Shown here one piece after another: positions 57,301 to 64,000 of a DNA stretch of 64,000 bases. This stretch comes from Pisolithus tinctorius (Eukaryota; Basidiomycota; Agaricomycetes; Boletales; Pisolithaceae): positions 868,001-932,000 of the forward strand of contig JANFAH010000020.1 of assembly GCA_024663395.1 (NCBI GenBank), read 5' to 3'. Position numbers and translations under genes: made by a program. Below the pieces are notes generated by a model. That model searched no databases. It was not told the DNA's origin and saw nothing but the letters and a program-made list of their open reading frames with translations. Within the stretch, counting starts at the first letter, position 1; each line of letters starts with the position of its first letter.

Positions 57301-58160
57301 GGTCATCTGCCAGAAATGTCACCTTGAGTTCAGAGCTAGGGCTAGGGCTAGAATCACTACACACCGGCCACGAAAGGTACAGGCTGAAAGTCTTCAGGGG
57401 ATGGTGTCACAGGCCTACTTTTGAGTATGGATTCTAGCTCATCCATAGTTTCGATGACCACTCTCTTGCACGCAACTACGCAATTGGCACGGCACTTTAT
57501 GTCGTTGGTTGCCTGGCAGAGCAGACTAAGTTCTCTGCTGACGGTAGTAAAACTTTGTCCATCCAGCAGAAGGCGGGAACATCTTTGTATTCGGGAGTCA
57601 ATATTTGATAAAACCTTCATAGCCCTGCTAGTTTGCTGACGAACATTCCTGATCTGAGGATGGGTATCGTGTGGAATGGCTTTGGCAGTCGATAATGGTG
57701 GCTGAGCACTCGTGGGGGCGCAGGAGAAGCTCGATGTATTCATGAGACGGTGGAGAGATTGGGTGATACCGGAAGTGATAGAAATAGGGTTTCGCGGACC
57801 AGCCAGGATGTCAGCAGTGGCTCCCATCTGCTGGAATTCCTCACGGGAGTTCCACATTTTAGAAGCACGGGACATGGAGTTTGGACCATCGTCGGTGATG
57901 GTAAGAGCCACTAAATGGCTAGCTAGGGCATCTGAAGGAGAGGCTAATTCTGATGATTCAAGTACATGTTCCGGAAGAGTTCTATCTAGAGCACGAGGTA
58001 GTGTTCGGTGGGTATGGGGGTCTGCTCGAGGGGATTCACTTCGCTGTTTTATGTGTTTCAGATGCAGCGACAAACGATGGGAGTCCATGAGAACACCCCT
58101 GCCATTTTCCCTGACGCATTCTTCGCAGGTGCACCACTTCAGGACGGGTGAGGCAGGCAT
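54339..58160 (-). CDS. Tnp2-family (CACTA/EnSpm) transposase, apparently complete
   Basis: It starts at ATG 58160 (MPASPVLKWCTCEECV). The N-terminal third is hydrophilic. The catalytic region follows: YAFALHVDFFNPEGM (first D), SSGIISMACLNLP, CDLPAARHLAALAGVGSHFFCSVC (second D, then a Cys pair), LWRLPYWDPTRQLVIDSMHC. The last long stretch has FHIYDYLILFGPVHSWWTFPFE. An intron from GTGATGGATT (about 54685) to CTCCAG (about 54629) adds VPASIKYIYEQDGR and CYPHFPAK, ending at 54339. Introns also lie near 57360 and 56480-56410. I find no TGA scars of the kind that fill the other elements, so it may be young or protected. Terminal inverted repeats not found. Confidence 0.82.
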
Positions 58161-59581
58161 AACAGCAACCTGTAATTGTATTAGTACAACATTCACATAT
58201 GCCACTATGTAGTCATACCTAGAACGATAGACAGTGAGCTCACAAATGAAGCAGTAGAGGAATATCTGTGTCACAGCACAAGAACAAGTACGGGCAATGG
58301 CCAAGACTGGGCAGGCTGCAGTCGCTTTTATATCCTAGAATGAGAAGAAGAACAAGACAAATTGCCATTGACCGGTACATACTTGCGATGAAACACAGAC
58401 CCTGCCAAGCGCTGTTCATCCTCCACTACGATTCATGCATCATGAAAAACAAGATCCTATATAAAGAAAATTCATCAGCATACATGAGTTGAGAACAAGG
58501 CCGCCGACAGGCTGGCACTATGGAGTAGCATAAGAACAACTGCCACTGGTCGATACACAACTATAAAATGAATGTAGTCCTACAATGATCTATTGACGAA
58601 TTGAATATGGTAGATGTTAGACAATATGGATTGAAACCATATTTGGATTAACGTTGGACTCACTCATGCGCGTCTTGACGACGTTGGGTTTCTAGCTTCG
58701 CGACCTTGTCAATTGGTCGTCAAGCAGTTTGGAAACGCATTCAGATTGGAAAACAATAAAAAATTATCGCCACGATGGCCGCTAAAAAGGTAGCAAGACC
58801 TAGGTATGCTTAATTAATTAGATTAAACATGTACGCAGAGTTAGTATGCGACCAACCTGTGTGTGGTGACAGGTATGCGACGTCATGGGTTATAGGGACC
58901 TGCAGATAATTATTAATGGTCCTGGAGTATGTAGTCAGATTGATAACCAAGTAAGCAGCATACTTTGTGCTTATCTTTATTGAATGCCGCGTCATATTGT
59001 TGCTTCCTCAGGCATATGAATTTTATTATATCTTCGTCTACACTCATATTATTGAAATTCTACAGTACTCATCAGTTTCGCGTTGATGGTCGCATCGCAC
59101 CGTCTTCGCAAAGACTACTATTAATATTGATGTAATTCTAATTCTAATACTACGGTGTCTAACGCTAAAGTGGTGGGCTGCGAGCGAAGAAGGTTAATAG
59201 ATTGCTGAGTACTAAGCAGTGACGAGCGACTTGCCTGTAGGTGGTGGAAAGAAGGAAAAAGTGTTCGTGAGAAATTTCGTCGTTGATATACTGAACGCAA
59301 CTCATGCTCACGTGCTCCCGTTAGGTGGCGTAAGCTTACCGCTGATATAACCGTGCCGTGGAAGTTTCAATGTTATCACGCGCTCTAAAGAGTATTCCAA
59401 AATGAAAATGTCATCACATTCATACGAGACAACATGCAAGATGACGTGCAGTCATCTAAACAATAGGGCATATAAGTGGGTATGCGGGTTATAGCTGTAA
59501 GTTTGTGCGAGATGTACACGTATGATAGATTCTAGGCACAAAGGTACAAGTTATTGGGGTTGGCTGTATCCAGCACATTGA
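58161..59581. other. No gene seen; AT-rich spacer
   Basis: I looked on both strands for coding sequence, inverted ends of the CACTA element and tRNAs and found nothing convincing. Confidence 0.4.
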
Positions 59582-60060
59582 CTACTCACCTACAGTTCGA
59601 GTCGGACAGTTCACTCGGGTGAGGAGTCTCTTCTTATCTTTTGCCGGTGCCTTGATGAAAGGTACTTGAGACAAAGGTGGATCATATCGATAACAGGCCA
59701 ACAGTGCTCGTAGTCCTCGAGTCGTGGGAACCGTTGCCTGGCCTAAAATGAGTGAGTAAATTCCCTCCGGACACAATAAATAACCTACAATGCCTGTGAC
59801 TTTCTGAACAGCCTTGAAATCCTGGTAGCTCCTGCTTTTCGTCGTATCGAGATACTTCTTCACTGCAGTGTGGATGACTCGCTGCCAGGTCTTACCTTAG
59901 TTAATGAAGCACATCGTCAACGACGTACATACCTTGAGTTTACGCATCTCATCGTCACTCCATCGCAAGTGCTCCTCAAGGTTGTATCCACCCCTTCCTG
60001 GGCGGCCTACCTTGCCGGGTGGTTTCCGAATTTTAGTGGTAAGCTCAATAGACTCGAGGC
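59582..60060 (-). CDS. Fragment of an unrecognised gene
   Basis: On the minus strand the sequence RPGRGGYNLEEHLRWSDDEM leads to a likely intron (GTATGT...ACTAAG) and then TWQRVIHTAVKKYLDTTKS and VTGIVGYLLCPEGIYSL. It is basic and helical; a DNA-binding helix is possible but I do not know the family. The right end is cut by the CCGG-rich block, and the end at 59582 is open to doubt. Confidence 0.4.
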
Positions 60061-60061
60061 T

Positions 60062-63000
60062 GGTGAGTGAGGAGTCTGACGGTGAAGGCGAAGATCGTGG
60101 TTCCTGTGAAGTACGGGTTTACCCTCGGGTGACCAGGCTTCAAGACCGGGTGACAGGGGCTGAGTCCGAGCGGCCAGAATCAAGGCCGAGAGACAGGGGC
60201 CAAGTCTGGTTGGACCGGAGTTGAGGCCGGAGGTTAGGGGCTAAGTCCGGGGGACCAGACTTAAGACCGGGAGCGCGGGAACAAGGCCGGTAGCGTGGGA
60301 AACCGACCGGTCTTGGAGTGCGCACAGGGGGAAGCCAGTCTGGGGTTGGATCTACCTCCCTTGGTCTCAGCTTATGTGCTGTACCCTTATGCAAGCTGGG
60401 GAGAGGTCCGGGACAGGGGTCGGGGATAGCTTAAGGCTCGGCCTTAGCTATAGAGTAGTCTCGAGGGGTAATATGGAGTTGAGGGTAATACTAAGTTGAT
60501 ATTCTGACTGAGGGTGCTATGAAGTATGTACAGGGGTTAAATACACGAGGCCGGTCCGGGATAACAAACATAGAGCCGGACTTGTTAACAAGCTATTAGC
60601 AAGAAGATTAGCAAGAGTGTGGATAGCCATAGTGGCTGTGCCGAGGCTAATAGCCCAAGTCCGGGTGACCGGCATACCGGGGTCAGACACAGGATTTGTA
60701 CAGTAAGCAAAAGTCAGATGAACGGGCTAGACTAAACACAGTACAAACAAAGGGAAACAGACCGGAGTTATGTCCGGGTGACCCGGACATAGACCTGGGA
60801 GGACCGGGGTGGAGCAGCGCAAGGCTGGGAGGCTGAAACGGACCGGAGATAGGGGTAAAACACCGGACTTGAGTTATGCAGGCCGGAGTTGAGTTATCTA
60901 GGGCCGGGATTGGGTTTTCCAGGCTGGACCAGGACCGGACTTGACCGGAGATAGGGGCTAGGGGTCCGGACTGGACTGGGAACGAGTCCGAGAGTCATGG
61001 ACATGACAGTATCCCCCTCTTAGGAACCGAACCCTTGAGGTTCCATAGGGAAATATGCTCAGAGGGTTATGCAGTGAGGTCGCATGACTAAGAGTGAGTC
61101 CGAGTGTGCACACAGTGCCAAGGGAGAGCCCGAGGGCTGGGAAACAGGACAGCGACGACCAGAGGTCCAGTAGTTCAGACCGGAATGGCATGAGGCGGGT
61201 TTGGGGTCAAGGGTCAAGTCCGAGGAGTGTTCTGGAATCCCGAGACCGGAGAAGCAACAAGGAGGGCCGGAGACCGGTCTAGGAGGCCGCCAGATGGTTC
61301 TGCAGGCCGGGACAGGGCAAAGCCGAGTCTGGGAGTGACTAGACCGGCTGGACAGGGGTTTCCAGTGACAGTGAAAGCTGAGGCCGATGTCTCAGAGGGC
61401 CGGAGTTGCACTTCAGGGCTGGGTTAAGGCAAACTGAAGGCTGGGAACAACCAGGTAAGGCCTAGGGGTGTGCTTCAAAGCCGGTTCAGGGCAACATGGA
61501 GGCCAAGAGGGTCCAGAGAGGTCCAGAGATGACCATAAGATGGTCCAGGGGTGTAGCAGGTGCTGCTGAGTGACAACGGAACGACACAAAGGCTGGGTGC
61601 AGGAAAGGCCGGGAAAACCGGTCTAGGAATGCACTGGTTGGACTGGGAGTGCAACTGCAGGGGTACCAAGGGTCATGAGAAGTGCTGAGAAGGCCAGAAC
61701 AGGTCCAAGGTCTGCTCCAGGGGGTCGTAGGGTCTGAAAGTGTGTATCTACAGAAAAGGATAACAGATAACAGAAAACCGAGAAAAAATATAACAATGAA
61801 AAAGGAGACCGGAGCTAGAGGCAGGGGTCAAAGCCGAAGGCTGAGACCGAGGGTGGCTCAGGCCAGGGGTGGCAAAAGCCGGAGACTGAGACCGGGAGTG
61901 GTGGAGCCAGTTGTGCTAAAGTGACTGGTCTGGCGAAAACAGCAAGACCGAAGACCAGTCAAGGGGACAGAAGGCCTGGAAGGCCGGGAACCGGTCTGAG
62001 GGTCAGAGAGGACCGGAAGGGGCAACTGGAGACCGGTCTAATGGTCAGGGAGGGTTAGAAAAGCCGGGTGGGGACCAGTTGGGAGCCAGTAAGGGCTAAA
62101 AGGGCTAGAAAGGCTATGGGAGACCAGTCTCGACCTGGATGGGGCTGTAAGGCCGGAAATCCAACAGGAGACCGGTCTGGAGTTGGGCTGGGCCCGAGCA
62201 ACCAGCTGAAGGCCGGTCTGAAGGAGTCGGAGGGGTTTGGGGAGGCCAGAGGTGACCTGAGGTGCCATCTAGCTGGTGGGCTGACAACTGGAGGCCAAAA
62301 CAGTGTAGGCCGACAGGCTAACACTGAGACCGGGGTAACCAGGGGTAGCAAGATGCAAACCCGAGGCCGGAAGTGGCAAGGCCAGGTGCCGAGCAACCTT
62401 GGAGACAGGCCGGATAGGCTTCTGGAGGTCAGCGAGGGACTAGGGGCTGTCTACAACAGCTAGAGTTTGGTCTGGACAAGGACCAGAGGACCTGGCATAT
62501 CTAGGCATGAACTGGGGACCAGCAGGTCATAAGACCGGTTCAATGAAGGCCTAGAGATGTCAATAGGAGGTGAGTCCGGGTGTTGAGTCCGGTTTAGGGG
62601 TGTCCGGAGTTGGTTGGAGGTGGGTTTTCCAGTGGCAAGAAGCCCAAGGGCCAAAAGTCATTGGAGGACCGGTTCAGGGGGTCTGGAGACCGGGTGAGGC
62701 CTAGGGGTTGTCCAGCCGAAAGGCTGAGAACAGGAGGCCGAGGCCAGTGAGACCGGTGAACACACAATCACTGAGGCCGAGGACTACTGAGATAGTGAGA
62801 CCGGAGTACCAACACAAATGTCAGGGGCTGGGAGCAACCCAGGGCAGGTGGTTCAGGAGTGCTTCAGTATGCAAGGACCGGGCCAAGGAACTGGGAACCG
62901 GTGTGCAGGGACTGAGCAGGGTTGTGCTGAGGGCACCGGAGAGGTAGCAGACAGGGGTTTGGAAGAGAGTAGGTCACTAGCGAGGTCCCTTATCCCCCTC

Positions 63001-64000
63001 TTAGGGTAGACTTCCCAAGTCTACAGGGGTACAAGGTGTGGGCTAGGACCACCGAGAGGAGTACTGGACAGGTAGTAGGAGTACTACCACCGGAGTTGCA
63101 AGTCCGAGTACTGAGAATGCTGAGACCGGCTTAACAGGTGTCAAGACCAGTTTCGGGAAGCTTTTTCAAGGCTGGAAAAGCTTTAAAACCGGAGATACAA
63201 GGCCGGCAGAGCAGGCCGGACCGGTATGGGGACAGTAAGGAGTGTCGGAGTCAAAGGTAAGGGTATGAAGGCCGGAACCAGAGCCCGAGAGGAAACCAGA
63301 AGGCCGGTGAAGACCGGAGTCGGGAGAGTGGGTAGGACTGGAGTTCCGGAGTCGATGGTGGGGTGACAGTGGTGATGGTTAGGGGGAAGGTGAGGGGTCA
63401 GCTGGTACCCGAAGGGGCCTCGCGAACATACAAGTTCCGGGGCGAGTGGGTGAGCTGGGAAACAGACTGGCAGAGTCGGGGGTTTGTCAGATGGGCCAAA
63501 GCCCGGGGTGTCTTGCAAGCAAATTCATGCTCCAAGGCGGGGTTGACGTCAGGGGGGTTAGCAAACTTTAGTATTAGGCGGGGATAGGTGACTGCACTAC
63601 ACTCGGCCACCAACGGGTGCCTATTGAGTGGGCTAGTCGGTTCCCTACAACCAAGATACTTCAGTTCCTAACGAGTTGACAAGGCCAGTTAAAACAGGGG
63701 TCGGAGACCGAGAGAGAACCAAGGCCGGGTCCACCAAGGACCGGAAAGAGGTGCTAGGTCAAGACCATAGCACTGGGGTAGAGGACAGGGGTAGTTCCAG
63801 GAGGAGGGGAGAGGCCTGAAGGCCAAACGAGTGACAAGGGAGTAGCATAGAGCTACCAAAAGGGTATCAGAGGCCGAGGGAGGCCGGAGATGGGAGACCA
63901 GCCAAAGAAACAAGTCCGGAGTGAGCAAGACTGGTCAGGGGCCACGAGGAGGCCTGGAGATGAACACCAGAAAAGAGAAAGAAAGCCGGAGTCAGCAAGA
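60062..64000. repeat. CCGG-rich quasi-repetitive block, possibly a gypsy LTR and 3' region
   Basis: 3.9 kb, purine-rich on the plus strand, made of endless variants of GACCGG, AGGCCGG and GTCCGG words, most spaced 10-30 bp. On the minus strand CTAAGAGGGGGATAC followed by TGTCATGTCC (61008) looks like a polypurine tract plus LTR start, similar to gypsy-1. An LTR at 60104-61008 (TGTGAAG...CATGACA on the plus strand) is possible. A second CTAAGAGGGGGATA lies at about 62991-63004. Open frames are proline-, leucine- or arginine-rich products of base composition and are not believed. It runs off the window. Confidence 0.5.

Noticed and set aside
61094..63928. Proline-, arginine- and glycine-rich open frames in the CCGG block as genes
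   Set aside because: Frames open on both strands at once and reflect base composition; no domains or splice sites support them.

Overview
The window looks like a transposon-rich piece of a basidiomycete (Agaricomycetes) genome. The order Boletales is my best guess, because the WD40–TPR–HET gene at 15-19 kb resembles a family I associate with that order. Other signs are short GT-AG introns (about 40-90 bp), chromodomain Ty3/gypsy elements, a Helitron, a Tnp2-type CACTA transposase, and a Kyakuja-Dileera-Zisupton (KDZ) transposase with TET/JBP-type dioxygenase genes. I see no rRNA, tRNA or CRISPR.

Layout: 1-2573 is the 3' end of one gypsy element (gypsy-1) with an antisense accessory ORF. 2574-13122 is a truncated KDZ copy (KDZ-A): a TET/JBP pseudogene broken by a solo LTR, then a tandem palindrome array split by a complete gypsy element (gypsy-2, 6090-12919, 453-bp LTRs, TSD CATCC). 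13123-21533 is host DNA with the WD40–TPR–HET gene, an unknown gene, and the 3' part of an F-box-like gene. 21543-42046 is a 20.5-kb KDZ element (KDZ-B) flanked by the 9-bp repeat TTTTTGCGA and inserted into that F-box-like gene, whose 5' part resumes at 42056-42405. KDZ-B carries palindrome arrays at both ends, a TET/JBP gene, three cargo genes on the minus strand, a fold-back Tc1-like insertion, and the KDZ transposase. 42406-51250 holds a small gene, then a divergent gene pair whose right member is a Helitron RepHel gene. 51253-54338 has a MITE and a broken PP2A/PP6-like phosphatase. 54339-58160 is a largely open Tnp2/CACTA transposase. 59582-64000 has a gene fragment and an unusual CCGG-rich, quasi-repetitive block.

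A theme joins the parts. Damage to the mobile elements is mostly of one kind, CpG turning into TpG or CpA. The two LTRs of gypsy-2 differ at 21 places, and 20 of these fit CpG decay. Every in-frame stop in gypsy-2, the Helitron, the KDZ transposase and the antisense ORF of gypsy-1 is TGA, mostly where arginine (CGA) is expected. The KDZ arrays are built on a 12-bp palindrome, GACGGGCCCGTC, repeated about every 43 bp; its two CpGs are found intact or decayed in every combination. The same elements carry TET/JBP genes, whose family oxidises methylated cytosine, so DNA methylation and its removal is the likely biological setting. This link is inference.
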